Both the position numbers and the translations under genes were made by a program. From the NCBI GenBank assembly GCA_937927875.1, contig CALEYV010000110.1:1-30735 (forward strand): 30,735 nt of DNA. Direction: 5' to 3'. Positions 8,379-16,465 of this stretch are shown in pieces (within the stretch, counting starts at the first letter, position 1; every line of letters begins with the position of its first letter). The notes beneath the pieces are model-generated. The model was not told the DNA's origin and made no database searches. It was given only the letters and a program-made list of their open reading frames with translations. This DNA is from an uncultured Actinomycetes bacterium (lineage in GTDB: Bacteria; Actinomycetota; Acidimicrobiia; IMCC26256; PALSA-555).

Positions 8379-9164
8379 ATGGACACGAGCGGAACCGCGC
8401 TGGTGACCGGAGCCTCGGCGGGCATCGGACGGGCCTTCGCCGAGGCGCTCGCCGCCCGGGGTCACGATCTCGTCCTGGTGGCGCGACGCGGCCCCCGGCT
8501 CGAGGAGCTGGCCGACGTGATCCGACAGCAGCACGGTCGGTCCGTCGTCGTGATCGTGGCCGACCTCAGCACGCCCGACGGCCTCTCGAGCGTCGCGAAC
8601 CGCCTGGCCGACGACTCGGCGCCGGTCGAGCTGCTCGTCAACAACGCCGGGTTCGGGACCAGCGGGCGCTTCTGGGAGCTCGACCGCGACCGGGAGGCGG
8701 AGGAGATCCGCCTCAACGTCGAGGCCCTCGTCGTCCTCACCCACGCCGCCGTCGCGGCGATGATCCCGCGGGGGCGGGGCGGCGTCATCAACGTGTCGTC
8801 CGTCGCCGGCTACCAACCCACCCCGTGGGGCGCCACCTACGGCGCCACGAAGGCGTTCGTGTCGAGCTTCACGAACGCGCTCCATGAGGAGCTGCGCGGG
8901 ACCGGGATCCGGATGCTGACGCTGGCGCCGGGGTTCACCCATACCGAGTTCCACGAGGTCTCGGGCGACGACGTCTCCCAGCTGCCGAGTGTGCTCTGGC
9001 AGACCCCGCCGGAGGTCGTCGACGCGGCGCTGCGCGCCTACGACCGGGGTCGCGCCGTCTGCACCCCGGGACCGCTGAACACGGCGGCGGCCGTCTTCTC
9101 CGGCTCGCTGCCGGCCGGCGTCACCCGTCGCGTCGCCGCGCTCGCCAAGCGTCGCAGCAGCTGA
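8379..9164 (+). CDS. Short-chain dehydrogenase/reductase
   Basis: Classical SDR of 261 residues, a cytoplasmic NAD(P)-dependent oxidoreductase. It has the cofactor motif TGASAGIG (residues 10-17), NNAG (88-91), the catalytic Ser in VSSVAGY (about 140-141), and YGATK with Tyr154 and Lys158, so the active site is intact. The basic pair in ARRGPRLEEL after strand 2 suggests NADP(H) preference. Overall it resembles the DltE/YdfG-like group; the substrate cannot be told. It starts at ATG 8379 behind a leaderless-type promoter and is followed 20 bases later by an acyl-CoA-synthetase-like gene, so the two are probably co-transcribed and may act on a fatty or aromatic acid derivative. Confidence 0.92.
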   Translation: MDTSGTALVTGASAGIGRAFAEALAARGHDLVLVARRGPRLEELADVIRQQHGRSVVVIVADLSTPDGLSSVANRLADDSAPVELLVNNAGFGTSGRFWELDRDREAEEIRLNVEALVVLTHAAVAAMIPRGRGGVINVSSVAGYQPTPWGATYGATKAFVSSFTNALHEELRGTGIRMLTLAPGFTHTEFHEVSGDDVSQLPSVLWQTPPEVVDAALRAYDRGRAVCTPGPLNTAAAVFSGSLPAGVTRRVAALAKRRSS

Positions 9165-9184
9165 GCCCGGCCGATCGGCCTCCG

Positions 9185-10696
9185 GTGCCGACGCGCACGA
9201 TCGGCCAGATCGTCGCCGCGCACGCGGCGGCCATCGGCGATGAGCGCGCCTACGTCGCCGGTCCCCACACCATGAGGTGGGCCGAGTACGACGAGCGGGC
9301 CGACGGGATCGCGGCCGCGCTCGTCGACGGCGGCGTCGAGGCCGGCGACCGCGTCGCGGTGCTCCTCCCCGACGGCCCGGCCGTGCATGCCTGCTACCTC
9401 GGCGTCGAGCGGGCGGGCGGCGTCATCGTCGGCATCGGCGCCCGCGCCGGCCCCCGCGAGGTGGACCACCTCCTGGCGATCACCGGCGCGTCGGTGCTGC
9501 TCGCCCCCAGCGACCACGCCCCGTCGGTGTCAGCGGACGTCCATCGAATCGCGGTGAGCGAAGCGGAGCTGCCCGTCGGTGCGGGTCGCCCCCCGCGCTC
9601 GTGTGGCGTCGAGGACCTGTGGCTGCTGAACTCGACCTCCGGTACTACCGGGCTCCCCAAGTGCGTCATGCACGACCAGCGGCGCTGGCTCGCCTTCCAC
9701 GAGCTCGCGGTCGAGGCGGGCGCGCTGTCCGACCGGGATGTCGTCCTCAGCGCGCTGCCAGCCCCGTTCGGGTTCGGGATCTGGACCGCGCACGTCACCC
9801 CCACCCTCCTCGGCGTGCCGTGCGTGGTGCTGCCCCGATTCGAACCCGCCGCCTGTCTCGAGGCCATCGAACGGGAGCGGGTGACGATGCTCGCCGCCGT
9901 TTCGACGCAGTTCGTGATGCTCCTGAACTCGCCCGACCTGGCGCGCCACGACCTGTCGAGCCTCCGGGTCCTGTTCACCGGCGGGGAGATGGTCCCGGAG
10001 CGGCGCGCTCGCGAGTTCGAGGACCAGACCGGGGCCCGGGTCCTCCAGTTCTACGGGTCGAACGAGACCGGCGCGCTGAGCCGCACCACGATCGACGACC
10101 CGCCGGCGCGTCGCTTCCGCACCGCGGGACGCGTCATCCCGTCGATGCACGTCCGCCTGCTCGACGACGAGGGGGTCGACGTGACCACGGGCGGGGGTCC
10201 CGGCGTCGCCGCCTGCCGGGGGCCGCTCTGCTGCCTCGGCTACTACGGCGACCCCGAGGCCAACGCCGAGCTGTACACGGCGGACGGGTGGATGCGCACC
10301 GGTGACCGCTGCACCATCGACGCCGACGGCTACCTCACGGTGGCCGGCCGGGCGTCGGACTTCATCATCCGGGGCGGCAAGAACGTGAGCGCGGCCCAGG
10401 TCGAAGCCGACGTGGGAGCCCACCCCGCGGTCGCGCTGGCGGCCGCGGTCGCGATGCCCGATCCGGTGTTCGGCGAGCGCGTGTGCGTCTATGTCGAGCT
10501 CCGACCCGGCGCCGACCCGCCCGACCTCGATGGCCTGCGGGACCATCTCCAGGCGCACGGGGTCGGCCCGGAGCTGTGGCCCGAGCGGCTCGTGGTCGTC
10601 GACGAACTTCCGCGTGCGTCGGGCGGCAAGGTGGCCAAGGGCGAGCTGCGCGACGACGTCAGGCGCCGGCTCGCCGACGAGGGCGCGGCGTCGTGA
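9185..10696 (+). CDS. AMP-dependent acyl-CoA synthetase/ligase (ANL superfamily)
   Basis: Activates a carboxylic acid with ATP to an acyl-adenylate and normally transfers it to CoA. The 503 residues contain the core motifs in order: P-loop-like STSGTTGLPK (150-159), YGSNETGA, the hinge region YLTVAGRASDFIIRGGKNVS, and PRASGGKVAKGEL, whose Lys (about 482) is the catalytic lysine of the swivelling C-terminal domain. All catalytic elements are present. It resembles medium/long-chain or benzoate-type ligases; the acid substrate is not readable. GTG at 9185 is 20 bases after the SDR gene, without a clear Shine-Dalgarno. The next gene has its own -10-like element. Confidence 0.92.
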   Translation: MPTRTIGQIVAAHAAAIGDERAYVAGPHTMRWAEYDERADGIAAALVDGGVEAGDRVAVLLPDGPAVHACYLGVERAGGVIVGIGARAGPREVDHLLAITGASVLLAPSDHAPSVSADVHRIAVSEAELPVGAGRPPRSCGVEDLWLLNSTSGTTGLPKCVMHDQRRWLAFHELAVEAGALSDRDVVLSALPAPFGFGIWTAHVTPTLLGVPCVVLPRFEPAACLEAIERERVTMLAAVSTQFVMLLNSPDLARHDLSSLRVLFTGGEMVPERRAREFEDQTGARVLQFYGSNETGALSRTTIDDPPARRFRTAGRVIPSMHVRLLDDEGVDVTTGGGPGVAACRGPLCCLGYYGDPEANAELYTADGWMRTGDRCTIDADGYLTVAGRASDFIIRGGKNVSAAQVEADVGAHPAVALAAAVAMPDPVFGERVCVYVELRPGADPPDLDGLRDHLQAHGVGPELWPERLVVVDELPRASGGKVAKGELRDDVRRRLADEGAAS

Positions 10697-10726
10697 ACGC
10701 CGGCCTGCGACCGGCGGGTCGCCCCG

Positions 10727-10732
10727 TACGAT
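10727..10732 (+). promoter_or_regulatory. Leaderless-type -10 element, TACGAT
   Basis: TACGAT lies 6 bases before the GTG at 10739; no Shine-Dalgarno precedes the start. Confidence 0.45.
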
Positions 10733-10738
10733 GAGCCG

Positions 10739-11890
10739 GTGAAGTACGTCGTGCTCGTCCCCGACGGGTGCGCCGACGAGCCGCTGGCCGAGCTCGACGA
10801 CCGCACCCCGCTCGACGCGGCGTCGATGCCCAACCTCGCCCGCCTCGCCGCGCGCGGCGAGGTCGGCCGGGCCGCCGTCATCCCGCCCGGGCTACCTCCG
10901 GGCAGCGACGTCGGCAACATGGCCATCCTCGGCTACGACCCGGCCGAGTTCCACACCGGCCGGGCGCCGATCGAAGCGGCGGCGATGGGCGTCGAGCTCG
11001 GGCCGGCCGAGGTCGCGTTCCGCTGCAACCTCGTCACCGTCGAGGACGACACGATGGTCGACTTCGCCGGCGGGCACCCCAGCGACGCCCAGAGCCACCC
11101 GATCGTCGCCGCCCTCGACGCCGAACTCGGCGGCGGCCGCGACGGGGTCTGCTTCCACGCCGGCGTCGAGTACCGCCATCTCTGCGTCACCCCCGGGGCC
11201 TGGGCCGACGCCACCTGCGTGCCGCCCCACGACCTGACCGGGCAGCCGGTCGTGCTGCCGACCGGCGCCGCGGCGGCGCCCATCCGTGCGCTGATGGACG
11301 CCTCCCGGCCGGTGGTGCGAGCCGCCGCCGACGCGGTGGGGTGCCCCGCCAACCAGATCTGGCTCTGGGGCCAAGGCGTCGCGCCCGCCCTGCCGCAGTT
11401 CGCGGATCGGTTCGGCGTGACGGGCCGGCTCAGCTCCGCGGTCGACCTCGTGCGGGGCCTCGGGGTCCTCACCGGCCTCGAGGTCGTCGACGTGGCTGGC
11501 GCGACGGCGGGCTTCGACAACGACTACCGGGCCCAGACGACCGCGTGCCTCGACTCGCTCCAGGACCGCGACTACTTCCTCCTGCACGTCGAGGCCACCG
11601 ACGAGGCCGGCCACCAAGGCGACGTCCGCGAGAAGGTGGCCGCGCTGGAGGCGTGGGACGCCGACGTCATCGGCCCGCTCGCCGCCGCGCTTGCCGACGA
11701 GCCGCACCGCATCCTCTTGCTGCCCGACCACGCCACGCCGTGCGCGCTCCGCACCCACACCGCCGACCCCGTCCCCTACCTGCTCGTCGACTCCGCGGCG
11801 CCGGGTCCGGGGGGCCGCTACACCGAGGCTGCGGTCGGGGGCCTCGACGCCATCCCCGCCCACCACCTCATGGGACGGCTCGTCGCCTGA
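10739..11890 (+). CDS. ApgM-type phosphotransferase, probable alternative homoserine kinase
   Basis: Member of the alkaline-phosphatase-like superfamily, archaeal cofactor-independent phosphoglycerate mutase branch, 383 residues. The metal/catalytic set is visible: VPDGCADEP (Asp9), PPGSDVGNMAILGYDP with the nucleophile Ser56, HVEATDEAGHQGD (about 283-295) and LLPDHATPCALRTHTADP (about 328-343). The features GYDPAEFHTGRAPIEAAAMG, FRCNLVTV, IWLWGQG and RTHTADPVPYL match the subgroup described as a proposed homoserine kinase, and genetic work in other bacteria has assigned that role to members. Here hom and thrC lie upstream and no GHMP thrB is seen, so phosphorylation of homoserine is the best inference; phosphoglycerate mutase activity is the alternative. 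GTG at 10739 follows TACGAT by 6 bases. Confidence 0.88.
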   Translation: MKYVVLVPDGCADEPLAELDDRTPLDAASMPNLARLAARGEVGRAAVIPPGLPPGSDVGNMAILGYDPAEFHTGRAPIEAAAMGVELGPAEVAFRCNLVTVEDDTMVDFAGGHPSDAQSHPIVAALDAELGGGRDGVCFHAGVEYRHLCVTPGAWADATCVPPHDLTGQPVVLPTGAAAAPIRALMDASRPVVRAAADAVGCPANQIWLWGQGVAPALPQFADRFGVTGRLSSAVDLVRGLGVLTGLEVVDVAGATAGFDNDYRAQTTACLDSLQDRDYFLLHVEATDEAGHQGDVREKVAALEAWDADVIGPLAAALADEPHRILLLPDHATPCALRTHTADPVPYLLVDSAAPGPGGRYTEAAVGGLDAIPAHHLMGRLVA

Positions 11891-11918
11891 CGCCGCCCGC
11901 GGCGGACCGGGCGGTTGG

Positions 11919-11947
11919 TTGCCGCGCCCTCCGGCGGCCGGTATATT
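11919..11947 (+). promoter_or_regulatory. Probable housekeeping promoter of rho
   Basis: TTGCCG (11919-11924) and TATATT (11942-11947) are separated by exactly 17 bp, a good vegetative -35/-10 pair and the strongest in the window. Transcription from about 11954 would give a leader of about 200 bases before rho. Confidence 0.6.
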
Positions 11948-12160
11948 GAAGGTTGTTCCGCCGCCCCGCTCGGTGCGGCAGCCCCCGGCTCGCTCCGCCG
12001 GACTCCACGCGGATCGCTTCCGGTAGGCGCCCCCGAACTGCGCTGCGGTCGCCCTGGGCCCCCGGCCCCCCGCCGGGTCCGGATTTCCATCTGGTTCCGC
12101 TGCGCCGGCCCGACTCTCAATCTCAATCCGGTCCCCCGACCGCCAAGGAGACGACTGCGA
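11948..12160 (+). promoter_or_regulatory. Long C-rich rho leader with Shine-Dalgarno
   Basis: No gene is visible in the 270 bases between apgM and rho. The transcribed part is markedly C-rich with runs of C and pyrimidines, notably 12041-12142, and contains a tandem TCTCAA repeat at about 12116-12127. That composition is what Rho loading (rut) sites look like, which fits known rho autoregulation. AAGGAG at 12145-12150 lies 10 bases before the rho ATG and fixes the start. Confidence 0.45.
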
Positions 12161-13837
12161 ATGAGTACGCAGGAGCTCGACCGTTCGATGCTCGACGGCA
12201 AGGATCGTGAGGAGCTGCACGCCATCGCGGGCGCGATGGGCGTCAAAGCCGCGACCCGGATGCGCAAGGCCGAGCTGATCGACGCCATCCTCGACGCCGC
12301 CGACGGCCAAGCCAACGGCGACGGCCCCGCCGCCAGCTCCGACCGCGAGCCGGCCCGCCGGACCGTCCGCTCGGCCCGGGCCTCCGAGCTCGAGGCCGAT
12401 CCGGTGACCTCGCTGCTCGCCGAGGAGGAGTCCCTCGGCGCCGCCGACGAGGTCGAAGCGGAGCCCGCGCCCCGGCCGCGACCGGCCCCCAGCGGCGACG
12501 GCGAACGAGACGCTTCGAGCTCGGGCTCGGCGTCGACGGCGACGACGACCGACACGTCCACCGGCTCCGACTCGAACCCGACCCCGGACGGCGACGACGA
12601 GCGCGCCTCCTACGGGGAGGGCAACCAGCGGCGCCGCCGCCGCCGGCGCGGACGCGGCGGGCCCGAGGGGGAGCCCCGGTCCGAGCCGGCCGGCGAGCCG
12701 GTCGAGGTCCAGGGGCTGCTCGAGCTCCGCGACGAGGGCTACGGGTTCCTGCGCACCACCGGCTACCTGGCCGGGCCGCGCGACGTCTACGTCTCGGCGT
12801 CGCAGGTGCGTCGCTTCGCGCTCCGCAAGGGCGACTTCCTCCAGGGCTTCTCACGACCGCAGGCGTCGAACGAGAAGTACCCGGCCCTGCTGCGCGTCGA
12901 CCACATCAACAACATGACGCCCGACGACGCCCGCAACCGGCCCCGGTTCGAGGACCTCACGCCGCTCTTCCCCGACGAGCAGCTGCGGCTCGAGCTGTCC
13001 GACAACCCGCTCGAGACGACGGGCCGCATTGTCGACCTCGTCTCACCGGTCGGGAAGGGCCAGCGCGGGCTCATCGTGTCGCCCCCGAAGGCCGGCAAGA
13101 CGACGATCCTGAAGCAGCTCGTCTACGCGGTCGAGCGCAACAACCCCGAGGTGCACCTCATCGTGCTGCTCGTCGACGAGCGCCCGGAGGAGGTCACCGA
13201 CATGCGCCGCCACGTCGTGCGCGGCGAGGTGGTGTCCAGCACCTTCGACCGGCCGGCCGACGAGCACACCACGGTCGCCGAGCTCGCCATCGAGCGGGCG
13301 AAGCGGCTGGTCGAGCTCGGGACCGACGTCGTGGTCGTGCTCGACGGCATCACCCGTCTGGCCCGGGCCTACAACCTGGCTGCGCCGGCGTCGGGCCGCA
13401 TCCTGTCCGGTGGCGTCGACTCCACCGCCCTGTACCCGCCGAAGCGGTTCTTCGGTGCCGCCCGCAACATCGAGGAGGGCGGCTCGCTCACGATCATGGC
13501 GACGGCGCTCATCGACACCGGCAGCCGCATGGACGAGGTCATCTTCGAGGAGTTCAAGGGCACCGGGAACATGGAGCTGCGGCTCGACCGGCGCATCGCC
13601 GACCGCCGCATCTACCCGGCCATCGACGTCGAGCAGTCCAGCACCCGGCACGAGGAGCTCCTCTTCGAGCGCAACCAGCTGAACCAGGTCTGGAAGCTGC
13701 GGCGGGTCCTGAACGCCCTCGACGGGGACAGCTCCGGCGGCAAGGGCCTCGAGCTGCTGCTCGACAAGCTCCGCACCACCAAGAGCAACGACGAGTTCCT
13801 CGCCGAGGTGGCGAAGGCGCCGACCCTCGCCGGGTAA
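12161..13837 (+). CDS. rho: Transcription termination factor Rho, actinobacterial form
   Basis: Hexameric RNA-dependent ATPase that ends transcription. The 558-residue protein is longer than the roughly 420 of E. coli because of an insertion. Order: Rho N-terminal helical domain (about 5-48); a low-complexity insertion (about 50-178) rich in Asp, Ser, Thr and Pro ending in a QRRRRRRRGRGG block; the cold-shock-like RNA-binding domain (about 182-255, EGYGFLRT); and the ATPase core with Walker A SPPKAGKTT (307-315), LVDERPEEVTDM, Walker B VVVLDGITRLARAYN, GGVDSTALYPPKRFFGAARN and the R-loop GTGNMELRLDR. All catalytic parts are intact. An in-frame GTG at 11915 would extend the protein, but ATG 12161 has a Shine-Dalgarno and the extension would lie in untranslated leader. 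rpmE follows. Confidence 0.97.
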   Translation: MSTQELDRSMLDGKDREELHAIAGAMGVKAATRMRKAELIDAILDAADGQANGDGPAASSDREPARRTVRSARASELEADPVTSLLAEEESLGAADEVEAEPAPRPRPAPSGDGERDASSSGSASTATTTDTSTGSDSNPTPDGDDERASYGEGNQRRRRRRRGRGGPEGEPRSEPAGEPVEVQGLLELRDEGYGFLRTTGYLAGPRDVYVSASQVRRFALRKGDFLQGFSRPQASNEKYPALLRVDHINNMTPDDARNRPRFEDLTPLFPDEQLRLELSDNPLETTGRIVDLVSPVGKGQRGLIVSPPKAGKTTILKQLVYAVERNNPEVHLIVLLVDERPEEVTDMRRHVVRGEVVSSTFDRPADEHTTVAELAIERAKRLVELGTDVVVVLDGITRLARAYNLAAPASGRILSGGVDSTALYPPKRFFGAARNIEEGGSLTIMATALIDTGSRMDEVIFEEFKGTGNMELRLDRRIADRRIYPAIDVEQSSTRHEELLFERNQLNQVWKLRRVLNALDGDSSGGKGLELLLDKLRTTKSNDEFLAEVAKAPTLAG

Positions 13838-13891
13838 GTCCCATTCGCCCCCGACGTCGCCGGGCCGGTGCCGGTCCCCGAATCCCGGCGG

Positions 13892-13897
13892 TAGATT
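13892..13897 (+). promoter_or_regulatory. Leaderless-type -10 element, TAGATT
   Basis: TAGATT lies 9 bases before the rpmE ATG at 13907, in the 69-base gap after rho. No Shine-Dalgarno is present. Confidence 0.5.
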
Positions 13898-13906
13898 GAG
13901 CACCTC

Positions 13907-14116
13907 ATGAAAGCTGACATCCACCCCGACTACGTCACCTGCACGGTCCACTGCTCGTGCGGCAACGAGTTCACGACCCGGTCGACCGTCCCGTCGCTGC
14001 GGGTCGAGCTGTGCTCCGAGTGCCATCCCTTCTATACGGGGAAGCAGAAGCTCGTGGACACCGGCGGGCGGGTGGAGCGGTTCCAGCGTCGCTACGCCAA
14101 GGCGAAGCAGGCCTAA
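13907..14116 (+). CDS. rpmE: 50S ribosomal protein L31, zinc-binding type
   Basis: Small ribosomal protein of 69 residues bridging the subunits. MKADIHPDY is the canonical N-terminus. The zinc ligands are all present: HCSCGN gives Cys16 and Cys18, ELCSECHPFYTG gives Cys36 and Cys39. It is therefore the Cys-containing (C+) paralogue, which in many actinobacteria is replaced by a Cys-less L31 under zinc limitation. It follows rho and precedes a DUF1385 gene by 8 bases. Confidence 0.97.
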   Translation: MKADIHPDYVTCTVHCSCGNEFTTRSTVPSLRVELCSECHPFYTGKQKLVDTGGRVERFQRRYAKAKQA

Positions 14117-14124
14117 CCCGCTCG

Positions 14125-15051
14125 ATGTCGACGCCCCGCTACCTGGGCGGCCAGGCCGTCGTCGAGGGCGTCATGATGCGAGGCGAGCGGTCCTGGGCCG
14201 TCACGGTGCGCCGCCCGGACGGTCAGCTCGAGGCGGCGGTGCACGACGCGCCGCGGTGGTCCGACCGCTGGTCCCAGATCCCGGTCCTGCGGGGCGTGAT
14301 GGCGCTCGCGGAGTCGCTCGCCCTCGGCTTCCGGGCCCTCTCGTGGTCGGCGGAGCGCCAGCTGCCGGAGGAGGAGCGGATCTCGTCCCGGGCCATGGGC
14401 TGGACGATCGGTGCCGCGCTGGTGTTCTTCACCGCCCTCTTCATCGTGCTCCCGACGTTCGTGAACCAGGGCGTGGCCGGCGCGCTCGGCGTCAGCGGCT
14501 TCGCCTACCACCTCGCCGAGGGCGCGATCCGGCTCGCCATCTTCCTCGGCTACCTGGTCCTCATCGGCCTGCTGCCGGACATCAAGCGGGTCTTCCAGTA
14601 CCACGGGGCCGAGCACAAGGCGATCGCCGCCTACGAGCGGGGCGCCGACCTCACCCCCGAGTCGGCCCAGCAGTTCACGACCGAGCACGTCCGCTGCGGC
14701 ACCAACTTCCTGCTCACCGTGATGGTCGTCACGATCCTGGTGTACGCGTTCGTGGGTCGCCCCTCGCTCCCGTGGCTCATCACATCGCGGATCGTGCTGC
14801 TGCCGGTGGTCGCCGGGCTCGCCTACGAGGTGATCCGCTTCGCGGCGCCGCGCATCGACCGCCCTTGGGTGCGGATGCTCATGACGCCGGGGCTGACGCT
14901 GCAGCGCCTCACCACCCGTCAGCCGAGCCTCGACCAGCTCGAGGTCGCGATCCGGTCCCTGCGGGCCGTCCTCACCGCCGAGCAGCTGGCGGAGGTCGAC
15001 GCTCGCCCGGCCCCCGCCGTCGTGCCGCGCCCGGCGTTCGGCACCGCCTGA
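14125..15051 (+). CDS. DUF1385 (YqhQ-like) membrane protein
   Basis: Integral membrane protein of 308 residues of unknown biochemical function. The family N-terminus YLGGQAVVEGVMMRGERSWAV is present, followed by hydrophobic segments at about 95-115 (AALVFFTALFIVLP), 130-155, 195-212 and 220-240, and the conserved FQYHGAEHKAIAAYE plus HVRCGTNFLL with His/Glu/Cys residues that could bind metal. The position directly after rpmE and near prfA is widely conserved in Gram-positive bacteria. ATG 14125 was chosen because the family starts here; an in-frame ATG at 13957 lies inside rpmE. Confidence 0.92.
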   Translation: MSTPRYLGGQAVVEGVMMRGERSWAVTVRRPDGQLEAAVHDAPRWSDRWSQIPVLRGVMALAESLALGFRALSWSAERQLPEEERISSRAMGWTIGAALVFFTALFIVLPTFVNQGVAGALGVSGFAYHLAEGAIRLAIFLGYLVLIGLLPDIKRVFQYHGAEHKAIAAYERGADLTPESAQQFTTEHVRCGTNFLLTVMVVTILVYAFVGRPSLPWLITSRIVLLPVVAGLAYEVIRFAAPRIDRPWVRMLMTPGLTLQRLTTRQPSLDQLEVAIRSLRAVLTAEQLAEVDARPAPAVVPRPAFGTA

Positions 15052-15080
15052 CGCCGGAATCGCCCCCCGGCCGAATCTCC

Positions 15081-15086
15081 TAGCCT
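15081..15086 (+). promoter_or_regulatory. Leaderless-type -10 element, TAGCCT
   Basis: TAGCCT lies 8 bases before the ATG at 15095; there is no Shine-Dalgarno sequence. Confidence 0.5.
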
Positions 15087-15094
15087 GCCGTCCG

Positions 15095-16465
15095 ATGCAG
15101 TTCGGCATCTTCTACGAGCACCAGCTCCCGCGGCCGTGGGGCCCGGAGTCCGAGCACCAGCTGCTGAAGAACGCCCTCGAGCAGTGCGAGCTGGCGGACC
15201 GGCTCGGCATCCAATACTGCTGGGAGGTCGAGCACCACTTCCTCGAGGAGTACTCGCACTCGAGCGCGCCCGAGGTGTTCCTCGCCGCGGTGTCGCAGCG
15301 CACCGAGCGGATGCGGCTCGGCCACGGCATCGTGCAGACACCGCCGCTCTTCAACCACCCGGCCCGGGTCGCGGAGCGGATCGCGATGCTGGACCTGGTG
15401 TCGGACGGCCGGGTCGACTTCGGCACCGGCGAGTCATCCTCGGAGGCCGAGCTCGGCGGCTTCCTCATCGACCCCGAGGCCAAGCGCGCCATGTGGGAGG
15501 AGGGGCTGCGGGTCGCGGTGCGGTGCCTGACCGAGGCGCCGTTCACGGGGCACGCGGGCGAGTACGTGACCATGCCGCCCCGCAACGTCCTGCCGAAGCC
15601 ACTCCAGAAGCCGCACCCCCCGCTGTGGGTGGCGTGCAGCCGCCGCGAGACCATCCACCTCGCGGCCCAGCACGGCATCGGCGCCCTGAGCTTCGCGTTC
15701 ATCGACCCCGAGGAGGCCCGGCACTGGCTCGACGACTACGAGCACACGCTGGCCGCCGAGTGCGTGCCGATCGGCGACGCCGTGAACCCCACCGTCGCCT
15801 GCGTCACCCCGTTCATGTGCAACCGCGACGAGGACGAGGCGCTGGCGCGGGGACTGGAGGGCGGCAACTTCTTCGGCTACTCGCTCGCCCACTACTACGT
15901 GTTCGGGCGGCACCGCCCGGGGACCACCGACGTGTGGGCCGAGTACCAGGCCCGCCGGGCCGAGCACGGCTACGACCCCGAAGCGGTCGCGGCGGCGGGC
16001 GCGCACGGCGACCGGCTCGGCGCCAAGGTCGTCCAGTCGGGCTCGTTCGGCATCCGGGGCGCCATCGGAACGCCGGACCAGCTGCGCGACTACCTGCGCC
16101 GGTACGAGGAGTGCGGCGTGGACCAGCTCATCTTCTGCGCCCAAGTCGGCAAGAACCGCCACGAGGACATCATGGAGAGCCTCGAGCTGTTCGGCACCGA
16201 GGTGCTGCCCGAGTTCATGGACCGTGACGAGGCGTACCGGGCGGCCAAGGCCCGCCGCCTCGAGCCCGTGATCGAAGCCGCGCTCGCCCGCAAGCCGGCG
16301 TCGGACCACCCGCCGCTTCCCACGCCGGACTACGCGTTCCCCGCCATCCCGCGCGGGATGGCCGACCGGGAGGACAGCGACGAGTTCCACCGCTGGCTCG
16401 ACGAGCTGCCCGACCGGCTCGCGTCCGGGGAGCACCCCGAGGAGTTCCGCCCCCTCTTCGGGTGA
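15095..16465 (+). CDS. Luciferase-like (LLM) flavin-dependent oxidoreductase
   Basis: Predicted TIM-barrel flavin monooxygenase of the bacterial luciferase superfamily, 456 residues. Evidence: the N-terminal strand MQFGIFYEHQLP, CELADRLGIQYCWEVEHHF with EHHF typical of the active-site mouth, RTERMRLGHGIVQTPPLFNHPARVAERIAMLDLVSDGRVDFGTG, and a late IGTPDQLRDYLRRYEECGVDQLIF, which is the usual substrate/flavin end region. The C-terminal 90 residues are an extra, charged tail beyond the normal barrel. Substrate is unknown. Its stop overlaps a GTG that may start the DUF1800 gene. It interrupts the conserved DUF1385-prfA neighbourhood. Confidence 0.9.
   Translation: MQFGIFYEHQLPRPWGPESEHQLLKNALEQCELADRLGIQYCWEVEHHFLEEYSHSSAPEVFLAAVSQRTERMRLGHGIVQTPPLFNHPARVAERIAMLDLVSDGRVDFGTGESSSEAELGGFLIDPEAKRAMWEEGLRVAVRCLTEAPFTGHAGEYVTMPPRNVLPKPLQKPHPPLWVACSRRETIHLAAQHGIGALSFAFIDPEEARHWLDDYEHTLAAECVPIGDAVNPTVACVTPFMCNRDEDEALARGLEGGNFFGYSLAHYYVFGRHRPGTTDVWAEYQARRAEHGYDPEAVAAAGAHGDRLGAKVVQSGSFGIRGAIGTPDQLRDYLRRYEECGVDQLIFCAQVGKNRHEDIMESLELFGTEVLPEFMDRDEAYRAAKARRLEPVIEAALARKPASDHPPLPTPDYAFPAIPRGMADREDSDEFHRWLDELPDRLASGEHPEEFRPLFG

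Noticed and set aside
7023..8954. 643-codon minus-strand frame across hom, thrC and the SDR gene
   Set aside because: Low-complexity Asp/Arg/Gly-rich shadow without any motif; three intact genes lie on the other strand.
11915..12160. Upstream in-frame GTG that would lengthen Rho by 82 residues
   Set aside because: The extension is Pro/Arg/Gly-rich, lies upstream of or across the predicted promoter and has no Shine-Dalgarno, while ATG 12161 does.
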